The notes beneath the pieces are model-generated. The model saw only the letters and a list, made by a program, of their open reading frames with translations, ran no database searches and was not told the DNA's origin. The translations under genes and the position numbers were made by a program. From NCBI GenBank assembly GCA_023055505.1, contig JALIRH010000045.1, positions 248,001 through 312,000 on the forward strand: a DNA stretch of 64,000 nt, in the 5' to 3' direction. Positions 31,501-43,600 of this stretch are shown one piece after another. Position 1 is the stretch's first letter; every line of letters begins with the position of its first letter. Source of the stretch: Callipepla californica brunnescens (taxonomy: Eukaryota; Chordata; Aves; Galliformes; Odontophoridae).

Positions 31501-34500
31501 GTGGATAGTAACAGGGATCGTGAGGTTCCCAGTAACACAGGCGTGCTTTGTTCTGTGGTGGGTTCCCTACCCTGATATTAGAGACAGTTGTTAATGTGTA
31601 TAGCAATTCTCAGGTAGGCACTTTGTGGAAATTGCATGAATATTGACATATGTTGTGTGTGTCTGATCTGTGTGCTTAGCTCTTGAGTGTGCATCCTGGG
31701 TGGAAGAATCCCCCGTGCATCTGTAATAAAGAATGCCTGCTTCTTAATGCTACCCTTAAGGAGTTTCATTCAAACTAGACTTGTCCAGTAGCAGAGCAGC
31801 AGCAGTGTTGCACAGCTGGAGTGCAAAGGATTAGGTTCTTTCCTAATGGCTCAGAACATGAAGTCAGCCCAGTGTGACTTGGGAAAAGCATCTCAACAAG
31901 CTGTTGGCCAGTTGACTGCAACAGCTCCCTGACATGGCTTTTGAGACAACTGTACACCAATTGTGTGAGAGAAGAGGATGGCGGCAGAGAGAGTGTAAAC
32001 AGCAGCAGCCCATGCTTCGATCGATTTAAAGTGTTTTGTAATCAAATCCTAAGTGCACTGAAAGCCTGTACAAAAAGGCAGAAATAATGAAAGAAGTCAG
32101 TTCTGGCTCCCTGTGAGTACACAACAGACACCCCCACAGGTAGCAGGGCAACTGTGCCTTCTCCTGGCTGCCTCCCTTCCTCACTGAGGATATGGAAATG
32201 TTAATATGACACGTATGCGTGTACTCATTCTGCTTCCCTGTTTGTTGCCCGTATTACTGGGTGTTTGGGTAACTTCTTAGCTCCTAAATAATTGCTTGAT
32301 TTGGGAAAAGCTTCACTTAAAGATCGCGTGCATAGTATTAGGCATGCTGCTTTTTCAGAAATTGAACAAATTGTCTGGCGTCCTTCCTCCTGCAAATCTA
32401 ACTCAGAATCTTGGCTCAGAAGTTCCTGAGGGCCCTGATGAGTGTGTCATCACCCCAGAGATTCCTGTCTAAAATGGATGGAGAAGCACTGCTGTCGTAT
32501 TAATGTTGAGTACGTGTGGTTACTTAGCTAATATGGTAACTGAGGGGGCTGTTATGCGCTGTACTGCTAACTCTTCTGGTTTTTGGACTACGTCCCAGTC
32601 GCCTCAAACTTGAAAATCAATTTGTTTGGTTATACAAAACAAGTGTCTGCCTTAACAATGAGTTTCAGAGTAAGAAATTAGCTTTAACATTCTGCGATGA
32701 CGTCCCTGATGTGGTTGTACGTTTTTTCAGTTCACTGTGTTGGTGATGTTACGTGTTGTCTTTCTTACTAGTTTTTGGGTTTTTTTCCTCTCTTCCTCAA
32801 TTCTATTAGATGATCCCGATAGATTAGTACAGTGTCCATATGATAATCATCATCAAATCAGAGCACGTCGATTTCCCTATCACCTTGTGAAGTGCAGGAA
32901 GGTAAGCTGAATTGCTAAACGAGGCACCGGATGGGGATGGGGGTTGTGTGTTTGTGTAAATACACTGTACATATTCTCGCTCTTGTTCTGTTGTCTGGAT
33001 GACTTAAGTTCTTGACAAATAATCCCATTTAGTGTTTATTTCTTAACTTTTTGTTATTGCTTGTTTCAAAATAGCTTCGAGCACTTTGACTCACCTAAAA
33101 CTAGTGTGGCTCTTATGGTTAGGTCAGGGAGGAATTTATGGTCTCTTTGAGATTGGATAAATTTTCCCACTTGAAGTTCAGGAGATAATTCAGGCTGAGT
33201 AATGTGCACTTCATCTGTCTTGTTAGAATAGAAGTGGTTGGATGTTGCAGTTTAAGGTGATGCAGAATAGCTTTATTTTTATTTTTTTAATGTTTCGAAT
33301 AAGTATTTGCTGTGCGCATGTGCAGAAACTGAAAATCCTGGCTTCGGCACATATGGGAGAGAGTTTGTTTGGGTTGTTTTGCCTCCGAATCTATTTTCTA
33401 AGAAATTGAATACAAATCACATAGTAGGAAGCATTCTGGATTCTATTCTCCTTTGTATCCTCAAGGGTTGTTTCGCTGGACTTGTCAAATGCTTTGACAG
33501 GTTATGTGAGTATCTGATTAACTGAGTTAATTAACTGAGTATCTGAGCTTTGGCTTCTGCTGAGAATTGTTGCTCTTTCAGCTTAGCAGTAAATTCACCA
33601 AATACATATCTTTTTCAGAACAGCGTAGCAGTGCTGTGCCCTCCAGTGAAGGTGCAGCTGTCGGGTGAATGTTCTTTTCTCAGAATTTTGGGTAATCTTG
33701 TGTGGTGCCAGGAGCTGAACTTCATAATTCTTGTGGGTCCCTTCCAGCTGAGGACATTTTGTGATTCTATGAATACTTGTTTTGAAAGGATTAATTAATT
33801 TCTCTGGCTTTAAATCTAAGCCATTCAGGTATTTTACCTAAAATCTCCTCCCTCTTGTTTTTGAAATGGCCTCATCTGTGCTTTAACCCATGTGGCCATA
33901 TTGCCAGCATTGCAGCAGATTGTAGGGTGTGTGGCTGAGGCTGTGTTTTGTTTGAATCAACTCAAGGGTGTCTCTTTGTTTCTTTCTAATGAACTGTGTT
34001 TTAAATAAGACTGCTATGCAGCCTGGTCTTGCAGTTGTAATAAGTGCTTGGCCGGTATTTAGCCATTCCTTGTTTAGTCTTTTTTAAAGCAGCATCGGCA
34101 GTTAATGTAGAATCATAAAATGGCTCAGGTTGGAAGGGATCTTAAGGATCATCTAGTTCAACTCACCTGCCACGGACAGGGTTGCCACCCTCCAGATCAG
34201 GATCTCTTGCTAATCCATAGAAATAAAAGGAAAAGTGAACTTGGTTGATCTGGCACATAATTTTTGCTTTCCCTTTGCTAGAACCATCCTGAAGTTGAAA
34301 AGTTATTGGCCACATGTCCGTTCAATGCTCGCCATCTAGTTCCTAAAGCTGACCTCGGTGATCACGTATCAAAGTGCAAGGACAAAAGGTTAATTGAGCA
34401 AGATATAGGTAAGAGAGCTTTTGGAATGCAGATCCTCTATAGGTACTGACATCTCCTGTTTCTCCAGATAGCTCATATGGTAACCGAAACTTGGAGTCAG

Positions 34501-35913
34501 TTATGGTCTGTAGTTCTGCAAGGCACAGCAGCCTTCAGAAACTTGAGTCTTTGCTTCAATTGATTGGTCAGGTTCATTAAAACACCGCAGATGTGCAAGA
34601 TAGGTCTTGCCTTCTTTTGTTCCCAGGCTTTTTTATTAAAACATTTGTATCTGAGGCTGCATATTGAAATACCACTGCCAGGAGCTGTAATGCTTTACTT
34701 ACTAGAAGGCACCAGTGCTCAACCCTCAATGTCCATGTGAAAAGTTGATTTCCATCAAATAGATGACTAAGCTATGAAAAGCCCTACAGCTGGGGTAACC
34801 TAAGTTGTTTATTCCCACCAAGAGGTGAGTCTGCTCCTCTTCCCGGACTCTCTGTTGTTGATTTGCTTTGTCTGCAATATCTTTAAAATTCTTATCTCCT
34901 GCCCAGTGGGACAGCATGGGTGGGTCTGTCCCAATATATTTAGTAGGGCATCCCGTGCTATACAGTGTCTTTTCAGCTCTCTGCAGTGGCTTTTCCACCT
35001 TCTGTAGAGTTGCACCGAAGCTAACAGTCATACCAGTATTAATGGTAACAGGTTTGCTCTTCATTTAAGCATTCCTGATGGCAAGTCCCAGGGAATACAG
35101 CCATTTCCTGTTCTTTGAGAACGCTGTTGATGATTTCAGACCAGTGCTTGGCTCCTAGGTGAATTACATTTTTCAGTTAGATGAAGTTTCGTGTAAAGCA
35201 AAACGTAGTTACTTTTCAGTTTGATCCAATGTACTTAATGCTTCTGATGCAGGACAGACTAAAGTCACTGGTTTTTCTTTCTTTCTTTCTTTCTCTTCCT
35301 GAAGCACGTCGTTCCTCTGGCTCCCAGAGAGATGAGATGAATGTTCTGAGCACATGGAAGCCGCCTCCATGTGATGAAGACTGGGAAAAAGGTGGGTACT
35401 TCTTCCTTCCCTGCTCTGCTGCCTTCTCCCAGGTCCTGTCCTCCATCTCTGCTTGGGACGCCGTGATTCCAGAGATGCCGTTCACTTAGGTGTTGCATGG
35501 AGGACACTCTGCTTATGCTCTGTACTGTTAAATGTCCATCTCCTGGCTCAGCAGGCTTTTCTTGGCATGGAAGCGTGCCTGCTGGAATAGACGTGGAGGT
35601 CCATTGCCAAACATCAGCCTTTCCCATAAAAGCTGTTCTACCTTCTCTGCTATCATAAGAGTGGAAACACGATAACTTTCACGTTCCTCAGTTAAATGAC
35701 GGTGAAACAGGCACTTGTGTTCATCGAGATCATCTTCTGTTTCCTCTTGAATATGTAGAAATAATGACAAAGATGCTCCTGATCTGATGTAATTGTGCTG
35801 TGCTAGAGTTTCTTGGTACTGAGCCACATCATCTGTTTACTTCTGCAGAGGTGCAAGAGAAGCCAGAACCCCCTTTCATTTGGGGCACGACCAAGCCTGG
35901 CATAAGCAGGTAG
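28517..35913 (+). CDS. GTSF1: GTSF1-like PIWI cofactor (complete, five exons)
   Basis: Exons: 28517-28538, 32810-32901, 34282-34408, 35305-35391, 35849-35913. All introns are GT-AG and phases join in frame to 130 residues. Two CHHC zinc fingers of the U11-48K/GTSF1 type: C16-H22-H32-C36 and C50-H56-H66-C70 (both C-x5-H-x9-H-x3-C). Basic residues of finger 1 (R25, R28, K35, K38) match the RNA-contact positions described for mouse GTSF1. The C-terminal tail keeps W98 and W107 of the PIWI-binding motif, but position 112 is Q where mammals have W. Family role: binds PIWI proteins in germ cells and boosts piRNA-guided cleavage or silencing. Mammalian GTSF1 has about 167 residues, so about 37 C-terminal residues are missing. 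The stop overlaps a donor-like ag|gtaggg, so splicing to an unseen further exon is possible. The start codon follows the CpG island directly. Confidence 0.9.
28903..29891 (-). mobile_element. Mariner (Galluhop-type) remnant in intron 1
   Basis: Imperfect terminal inverted repeats of about 30 bases (gcaccgaaagtactgcct at 28911; reverse of attacttttggagcagcc at 29870), flanked by TA dinucleotides at 28901-28902 and 29892-29893. Minus-strand reading holds the N-terminal helix-turn-helix of a mariner transposase ([20 protein letters not shown], about 29600-29660). Most of the transposase is deleted, and a CR1 (29195-29578) sits inside. Not mobile by itself. Confidence 0.8.
29195..29578 (+). mobile_element. 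CR1 fragment inside the mariner
   Basis: 3' part of a CR1: cccagagaagggcagcagag, the conserved rightward motif ttgcccagggaggtggtgga (29427), then ggatgatcttgggagtcttt and a gatgctatgaa tail. It is older and distinct from the 27320 CR1. Insertion into the mariner gives a relative order of events. Confidence 0.8.
30590..30880 (+). mobile_element. Probable LTR remnant 1 in intron 1
   Basis: The segment around 30825-30880 (ctgtgtgcttcactcctgcg, then a ggtgg and a cccatgtgctgcagtaa end) resembles the 3' end of the sequence at 31664-31730. That one has an aataaag polyadenylation motif and looks like avian retroviral LTR ends. No internal genes or target duplications found. The 29950-30589 stretch has an (att)n run near 30353-30367 and nothing else I recognise. 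Confidence 0.35.
31560..31790 (+). mobile_element. Probable LTR remnant 2 in intron 1
   Basis: LTR-like 3' end: tgtgtgcttagctcttgagt, ggtggaagaatcccccgtgc, and the motif ctgtaataaagaatgcctgc (31719-31738). Same family and strand as remnant 1, suggesting a decayed provirus or two insertions. 30881-31559 between them has no recognisable gag, pol or env. 31791-32809 holds nothing I recognise. Confidence 0.4.
33640..33776 (+). mobile_element. Degenerate CR1 3' end in intron 2
   Basis: The stretch ending gtgggtcccttccagctgag and gtgattctatga fits the CR1 3' terminus. Strongly decayed. 32902-33639 and 33777-34104 have no features that I recognise. Confidence 0.6.
34105..34205 (-). mobile_element. 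CR1 3' end, minus strand, intron 2
   Basis: agaatcataaaatggctcag and ggttggaagggatcttaagg, then a Cs-rich stretch, are the reverse-oriented CR1 3' end. It ends about 75 bases before exon 3. Confidence 0.7.
34726..35064 (-). other. Antisense open frame in GTSF1 intron 3
   Basis: 112-codon uninterrupted minus-strand frame with protein-like composition ([20 protein letters not shown] region, then a basic/acidic segment). Family not recognised, no promoter or splice evidence. Its start codon (cat at 35062-35064) falls 5 bases inside the A-unit boundary at 35057; in A1, A3 and A4 the same position reads cac, destroying that ATG. Could be a relic or chance. Confidence 0.2.
35276..35295 (+). repeat. 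(CTTT)n in exon 4 polypyrimidine tract
   Basis: Tetranucleotide run directly upstream of the exon 4 acceptor (cttcctgaag). Equivalent runs occur at about 4349-4370, 40010-40033 and 44748-44767, with different lengths between copies; A3 has one extra repeat. Confidence 0.8.
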
Positions 35914-38900
35914 GGAGTGCAAATGTCATAATTTCAGGTGTTTTGAATAGAAGAATATTGCAAGTTCCTTCCAGCCCAGCCTTGATCGCTGGACTTTTGC
36001 TGGCTTTGCTGTTGTCCAGTCACTGGGAAGAGGGAAACATTACCAGCGAATGTTTTCGTGGTGCTGGTTCATTGTTACCTTCTCTCTTTTATGACTGGCC
36101 TTTACAAGAGAAGGAAGCTGTGAGGGGCTGGACAGTGTTCAGTGATGCTGGATATCTGGCTGGTGTGTGAGAGATGTACCCATGTGTTGACTTGGGAAAC
36201 GTGACCCAGTGCCCCCCTTTGGAGGAGTGTTTTCAGTTTCTCCTCTCGGACGAATGGTTGGGTAGCAGTCCTTTGTGACCTCTTGTCGCTTCCTACTTGG
36301 CGTCCGTGCTGGCATAAGGGCCCTGTGTTAGCAGAAGTCCCCTCTTTGTAAAGTGTAATCACCTGAAAGATGTAGGGGCAGGAGAAGCTTGGTGGGCAGT
36401 TGTGCGCTCAAAGGAGCTGCCTTGCCTGGCTTCACTGATCCAGCAGTAGATCGCTCTTGCGGTCTGTATCCGTGGTGTGATGGCAGCACCGGAGCTGCTA
36501 AAGAATGTTTTATGATTTGCCTAAGCCAGTGTGCAGAAGCAGTTTTCCAGCCGGCAGCCCTGCAGTTCTGTGTGGGCTCAAGCATGCTGTAGTGCTCCTG
36601 TAAAAGGCGTCAGCAGCGTTGTCTAGCTTCTCTCATTACAATCTCTGGAAGACTTTCTAGCATGTAGAATACACGTAGATATTCTAAATATCACCGCTGC
36701 CAGGCAGCAAAGTACCATCTCCTCGTGTCCCTGTTCTGCTCCGTACTATAGTAAAGTGCATGAATTTGAGCAAGTACATTAGTCCAGGGGAGTAACTGAA
36801 TCCTTTCAGTTCCAGTGTCACCTCTGGACCAAAGAATTACCTGCCTCCAGGGCTACGTGCACCTAAGTCCTTGCCCGACTCGTGGAAAGACTGTAAGTAT
36901 TCAGAGTGCGTGTGGTTTGGATGTTGTGACTTCTGTAGACAGTGACAGCTAATGAAATTTCTGGCCGTAGCACTGCTAGTGGTAGCTACAGGGACGGGAG
37001 AGGTACTATACAATACGCTTGTTGTGATTTTTCCTAAGGAAATCAGATGCTTGGATCGTCCTCTGTGTTCTTTCTCCGAAGCATTCTCTGTACGTTTTCT
37101 TTTATTTCATATTGTTGACAGACTTCTTCAGAGTGGTGCCAATGTAAGTAGCCCTGCTCTCCAGCCGCTTCAGTCTCATCTCTAAACAAGTCCATCCACG
37201 CTATCCCCTGTTCACACACACCCTCCCCACTTAGACCAAATGATGTTCCTGCTTTGTGTAGCTGTGCTCACTGTCAGGCCTGGTGAGCTCAGAGTAGAGG
37301 CAAAACTGGGACTGCTGAAACCAGCACTGCTAGGATGAAAAAAGATCTAAGTGCATTTGGAGGAGGGAGGGAGAGAGCTTCGTGTTGAAGTGACAGGTGC
37401 TGAAATGGCAGAAGTACTCACAGGAGAAGAAAAGTAATTAAGAACGACACAGGGGTGTTTTGCTGCTTTCAGAAGTGTAGGTGTCTTAAGTGACTTCTGT
37501 GGATGCTGTACTGGATATCTGGGGCAGTACTAGGTGTTTTGCTGAGGAGATAGAGAAAATGTTTCTCTGTAGTAACCAGCGGTCATAAGATGTGTGGTTA
37601 GTGAAGTCATATTTGAGGGCCTCGTATCGCCTGCAGAGCATAAAATACGTTGTGAGAGATTCTTCCTCTGTGAAGGAGGCTGAGACTTCTTATTGCATCT
37701 CTGCGTGAAGATTAGGAAAGGTCGTTTGTATCAGCCAAGCCTAGAAGTCTTCTTCTGTGCATGCGTTTTCTACTTCTTGTCTTGTCAGCATCTGAGTGTG
37801 GATATCTCACTGAGGGTACATTTGGCTTTTATAGTATATTTTCATTTATAGGCACTTCTGTCTTCTTTCTAGGAAACATGGTGACCGTACCATTGCAGCT
37901 TCAAGCCATCACTTTGTCCTTGTGGGTTCGTGGTGTTTCAGTCCTCTGTGAATTCCCTACAACGTACAGTTATGCGGTCCTTAGGATGTGCACACACAAG
38001 ATGAAATGTAGATGGTAGATTGAAGTGGTTGTCTAGTTTCCTTTAGGGTTCTGCAGTTGTTACTTAGAGAAAAGTTTTCTCATGCGTAGAGCATGTTGGA
38101 AAGCTCTGATGGAAGTGTTCTTTCCCGAGGGTGGAAAAAGTTTAGTTAACAGTCAGTACATCTAGGACCGTGGAATTGTTTGGATTAAACAGTGTGGTTT
38201 TGAGAAATGAATGCAAAGTGCAAAATAAGATCTAAGTGAGCCCAAAAAAGTAAGACACAACAGGAGGTATTTGTGTAGAATCAAGTGAATGCTACCGATG
38301 TTTTGACAAGAGTGCTCCTCAAAATACTGGCTTTTCACCATTTGTGTTACTACCAGAGTAAAATGGTGTATGTTGATGAGCATAATGTGGATGGGATGAA
38401 GCTCCCTCTGATTTCCTCGTGTTTGCCACAGGGCATGGAACATTTTAAGAGGTGTGTTAAATGATGCCTGTTCCAGAGTGGCAGGGCCACGGGCTTTCGT
38501 GTGACTCTCACTGCAGTTTCAGCTTTGCAGTCCTTTGCTAAATCCTTAGTCTCTCTTCTGATGGACAGGCTGACCAGTGCTGGAGCCTTCACCCCTCTCC
38601 AGCCACTGCTGGATGTGTTGTTTTCATGGGAGAAGATGCTACATGAAGAAATAACCCTTTTTTCTTGCTAGCAAGTATTTCTGACCACTTACCTTGATGA
38701 GGCAAAAACAAAAACAAAAAAACCCAGCAGGCCCCATTCTGGCTCTGGGAACACAAAAAATGACAGCTCTCATTTTGAACCCAGACAAAGTTTACCTGCT
38801 TCACCAAATCCAAAAATACTGGCTACAGATCACGCAACCTCAAACATCTTAGAAGATCATTTCAAAGCAAGATGTGCATTAGTGCCAAAAATGTCAGGTG

Positions 38901-39649
38901 TTACAGTTTTGAAGGTTGGATTTGGGCACACTGAGATGACACCCGATGAGCTGTAGCTGTCAGGAAGCAGAGTACAGCATTCAGCTTCGACTAGGAAGCA
39001 GCAGGGCAAAGCTACTGAAACACACTTCAGATGAGAAGCATTTCAGCCTTAAGATTTGCAACGGTTAGATTTGTATGGACCTACAGAAACGTTAGCAGAA
39101 GTTCTAACCATGCTTTTAGAGTTTGAACCTCTCCCTGCGCGTCCTGCTTCCTCTAAGAAAAAGACGGGAATCCTTCACTTTCTGCCTCTTTTTGCACTCT
39201 TACGCTGCAAGAGTGCGCTGACAAATAAAGCAGAATTCTCTTCAGGGAGAGAGTTCCTTCAACACAAAATACGCTCTCTGAGGTCACTCCTCAGTCATGA
39301 GAGCATTCTCTCATGCTCTCCCTTTAAAAAAGAAAAACATTCCTACCTTGTAAAGCGACTGGACAAAACTTTCACTTCTGCTTCCTACTTAATCAGATTC
39401 TTAAAGTTAACAGACAACAAGGTGAAAGTGGTAATGGCCATGGATATTTTTATCGGGTCATTCTAATCTACACTGTCCCCAAAGACATTTGATCCCTTGT
39501 GTGCTTTCCACATGGCATGTCTGAGTGTGATGTGTAAACTCTCAAGTTGTCAGGAGGGGCTGATCCAAAGCACTCAGAGGAAAGTACATTTTGGAGGGCA
39601 GTCCGTCTTGCTCCCAGAAGTCGATATCCTCTGGCAGTAGTTTGGTAAC

Positions 39650-39790
39650 TCATGTCAGATACTGCACGACGAGGAACAGAATTACACAAGTCACAGTCAT
39701 TCCCCCAAGCATGATGTATTTATCTTGAAAGGCTTGCTTCTCCATCAGTCGCGTTACTGTATTGGATAAGCCCAGAGTGTTGGCAGCATC
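39650..39790 (-). pseudogene. GOSR2: GOSR2 last-exon fragment in A2
   Basis: Same truncated membrin C-terminus as in A0: [19 protein letters not shown] to FLVVQYLT and TGA at 39650-39652. Its 5' side is cut at 39790/39791, where GTSF1 intron 3 sequence begins. No acceptor site remains. Confidence 0.8.
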
Positions 39791-40042
39791 CTCTTCACTT
39801 AAGCATTCCTGATGGCAAGTCCCAGGGAATACAGCCATTTCCTGTTCTTTGAGAACGCTGTTGATGATTTCAGACCAGTGCTTGGCTCCTAGGTGAATTA
39901 CATTTTTCAGTTAGATGAAGTTTCGTGTAAAGCAAAACGTAGTTACTTTTCAGTTTGATCCAATGTACTTAATGCTTCTGATGCAGGACAGACTAAAGTC
40001 ACTGGTTTTTCTTTCTTTCTTTCTTTCTTTCTCTTCCTGAAG

Positions 40043-40651
40043 CACGTCGTTCCTCTGGCTCCCAGAGAGATGAGATGAATGTTGTGAGCACATGGAAGCC
40101 GCCTCCATGTGATGAAGACTGGGAAAAAGGTGGGTACTTCTTCCTTCCCTGCTCTGCTGCCTTCTCCCAGGTCCTGTCCTCCATCTCTGCTTGGGACGCC
40201 GTGATTCCAGAGATGCCGTTCACTTAGGTGTTGCATGGAGGACACTCTGCTTATGCTCTGTACTGTTAAATGTCCATCTCCTGGCTCAGCAGGCTTTTCT
40301 TGGCATGGAAGCGTGCCTGCTGGAATAGACGTGGAGGTCCATTGCCAAACATCAGCCTTTCCCATAAAAGCTGTTCTACCTTCTCTGCTATCATAAGAGT
40401 GGAAACACGATAACTTTCATGTTCCTCAGTTAAATGACGGTGAAACAGGCACTTGTGTTCATCGAGATCATCTTCTGTTTCCTCTTGAATATGTAGAAAT
40501 AATGACAAAGATGCTCCTGATCTGATGTAATTGTGCTGTGCTAGAGTTTCTTGGTACTGAGCCACATCATCTGTTTACTTCTGCAGAGGTGCAAGAGAAG
40601 CCAGAACCCCCTTTCATTTGGGGCACGACCAAGCCTGGCATAAGCAGGTAG
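40043..40651 (+). pseudogene. GTSF1: GTSF1 exons 4-5 copy in A3
   Basis: Exon 4 copy 40043-40129 (tail [17 protein letters not shown], both tryptophans kept; V where the gene has L) and exon 5 copy 40587-40651 with TAG at 40649-40651. Splice sites and phase are intact, and exon 5 encodes the same residues as the gene. Lies 4.7 kb downstream of the gene's own exons on the same strand, so it could serve as an alternative 3' end if transcription continues. No exons 1-3. Confidence 0.82.
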
Positions 40652-43600
40652 GGAGTGCAAATGTCATAATTTCAGGTGTTTTGAATAGAAGAATATTGCA
40701 AGTTCCTTCCAGCCCAGCCTTGATCGCTGGACTTTTGCTGGCTTTGCTGTTGTCCAGTCACTGGGAAGAGGGAAACATTACCAGCGAATGTTTTCGTGGT
40801 GCTGGTTCATTGTTACCTTCTCTCTTTTATGACTGGCCTTTACAAGAGAAGGAAGCTGTGAGGGGCTAGACAGTGTTCAGTGATGCTGGATATCTGGCTG
40901 GTGTGTGAGAGATGTACCCATGTGTTGACTTGGGAAACGTGACCCAGTGCCCCCCTTTGGAGGAGTGTTTTCAGTTTCTCCTCTCGGACGAATGGTTGGG
41001 TAGCAGTCCTTTGTGACCTCTTGTCGCTTCCTACTTGGCGTCCGTGCTGGCATAAGGGCCCTGTGTTAGCAGAAGTCCCCTCTTTGTAAAGTGTAATCAC
41101 CTGAAAGATGTAGGGGCAGGAGAAGCTTGGTGGGCAGTTGTGCGCTCAAAGGAGCTGCCTTGCCTGGCTTCACTGATCCAGCAGTAGATCGCTCTTGCGG
41201 TCTGTATCCGTGGTGTGATGGCAGCACCGGAGCTGCTAAAGAATGTTTTATGATTTGCCTAAGCCAGTGTGCAGAAGCAGTTTTCCAGCCGGCAGCCCTG
41301 CAGTTCTGTGTGGGCTCAAGCATGCTGTAGTGCTCCTGTAAAAGGCGTCAGCAGCGTTGTCTAGCTTCTCTCATTACAATCTCTGGAAGACTTTCTAGCA
41401 TGTAGAATACACGTAGATATTCTAAATATCACCGCTGCCAGGCAGCAAAGTACCATCTCCTCGTGTCCCTGTTCTGCTCCGTACTATAGTAAAGTGCATG
41501 AATTTGAGCAAGTACATTAGTCCAGGGGAGTAACTGAATCCTTTCAGTTCCAGTGTCACCTCTGGACCAAAGAATTACCTGCCTCCAGGGCTACGTGCAC
41601 CTAAGTCCTTGCCCGACTCGTGGAAAGACTGTAAGTATTCAGAGTGCGTGTGGTTTGGATGTTGTGACTTCTGTAGACAGTGACAGCTAATGAAATTTCT
41701 GGCCGTAGCACTGCTAGTGGTAGCTACAGGGACGGGAGAGGTACTATACAATACGCTTGTTGAGATTTTTCCTAAGGAAATCAGATGCTTGGATCGTCCT
41801 CTGTGTTCTTTCTCCGAAGCATTCTCTGTACGTTTTCTTTTATTTCATATTGTTGACAGACTTCTTCAGAGTGGTGCCAATGTAAGTAGCCCTGCTCTCC
41901 AGCCGCTTCAGTCTCATCTCTGAACAAGTCCATCCACGCTATCCCCTGTTCACACACACCCTCCCCACTTAGACCAAATGATGTTCCTGCTTTGTGTAGC
42001 TGTGCTCACTGTCAGGCCTGGTGAGCTCAGAGTAGAGGCAAAACTGGGACTGCTGAAACCAGCACTGCTAGGATGAAAAAAGATCTAAGTGCATTTGGAG
42101 GAGGGAGGGAGAGAGCTTCGTGTTGAAGTGACAGGTGCTGAAATGGCAGAAGTACTCACAGGAGAAGAAAAGTAATTAAGAACGACACAGGGGTGTTTTG
42201 CTGCTTTCAGAAGTGTAGGTGTCTTAAGTGACTTCTGTGGATGCTGTACTGGATATCTGGGGCAGTACTAGGTGTTTTGCTGAGGAGATAGAGAAAATGT
42301 TTCTCTGTAGTAACCAGCGGTCATAAGATGTGTGGTTAGTGAAGTCATATTTGAGGGCCTCGTATCGCCTGCAGAGCATAAAATACGTTGTGAGAGATTC
42401 TTCCTCTGTGAAGGAGGCTGAGACTTCTTATTGCATCTCTGCGTGAAGATTAGGAAAGGTCGTTTGTATCAGCCAAGCCTAGAAGTCTTCTTCTGTGCAT
42501 GCGTTTTCTACTTCTTGTCTTGTCAGCATCTGAGTGTGGATATCTCACTGAGGGTACATTTGGCTTTTATAGTATATTTTCATTTATAGGCACTTCTGTC
42601 TTCTTTCTAGGAAACATGGTGACCGTACCATTGCAGCTTCAAGCCATCACTTTGTCCTTGTGGGTTCGTGGTGTTTCAGTCCTCTGTGAATTCCCTACAA
42701 CGTACAGTTATGCGGTCCTTAGGATGTGCACACACAAGATGAAATGTAGATGGTAGATTGAAGTGGTTGTCTAGTTTCCTTTAGGGTTCTGCAGTTGTTA
42801 CTTAGAGAAAAGTTTTCTCATGCGTAGAGCATGTTGGAAAGCTCTGATGGAAGTGTTCTTTCCCGAGGGTGGAAAAAGTTTAGTTAACAGTCAGTACATC
42901 TAGGACCGTGGAATTGTTTGGATTAAACAGTGTGGTTTTGAGAAATGAATGCAAAGTGCAAAATAAGATCTAAGTGAGCCCAAAAAAGTAAGACACAACA
43001 GGAGGTATTTGTGTAGAATCAAGTGAATGCTACCGATGTTTTGACAAGAGTGCTCCTCAAAATACTGGCTTTTCACCATTTGTGTTACTACCAGAGTAAA
43101 ATGGTGTATGTTGATGAGCATAATGTGGATGGGATGAAGCTCCCTCTGATTTCCTCGTGTTTGCCACAGGGCATGGAACATTTTAAGAGGTGTGTTAAAT
43201 GATGCCTGTTCCAGAGTGGCAGGGCCACGGGCTTTCGTGTGACTCTCACTGCAGTTTCAGCTTTGCAGTCCTTTGCTAAATCCTTAGTCTCTCTTCTGAT
43301 GGACAGGCTGACCAGTGCTGGAGCCTTCACCCCTCTCCAGCCACTGCTGGATGTGTTGTTTTCATGGGAGAAGATGCTACATGAAGAAATAACCCTTTTT
43401 TCTTGCTAGCAAGTATTTCTGACCACTTACCTTGATGAGGCAAAAACAAAAACAAAAAAACCCAGCAGGCCCCATTCTGGCTCTGGGAACACAAAAAATG
43501 ACAGCTCTCATTTTGAACCCAGACAAAGTTTACCTGCTTCACCAAATCCAAAAATACTGGCTACAGATCACGCAACCTCAAACATCTTAGAAGATCATTT

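Larger units (their letters stand above)
35057..39790. repeat. A unit A2 (4,734 bases), first of second sub-array
   Basis: Begins inside intron 3 of the complete GTSF1 gene at ctcttcatttaagc and includes the gene's own exons 4 and 5, the 3' flank (35914-38700), then the GOSR2 3' segment ending at 39790. It is thus the template for the other A units. Nothing recognised in 35914-38700. Compared with A0 it lacks the 45-55 base A-rich stretch after tctccctt near 39325. Confidence 0.9.
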
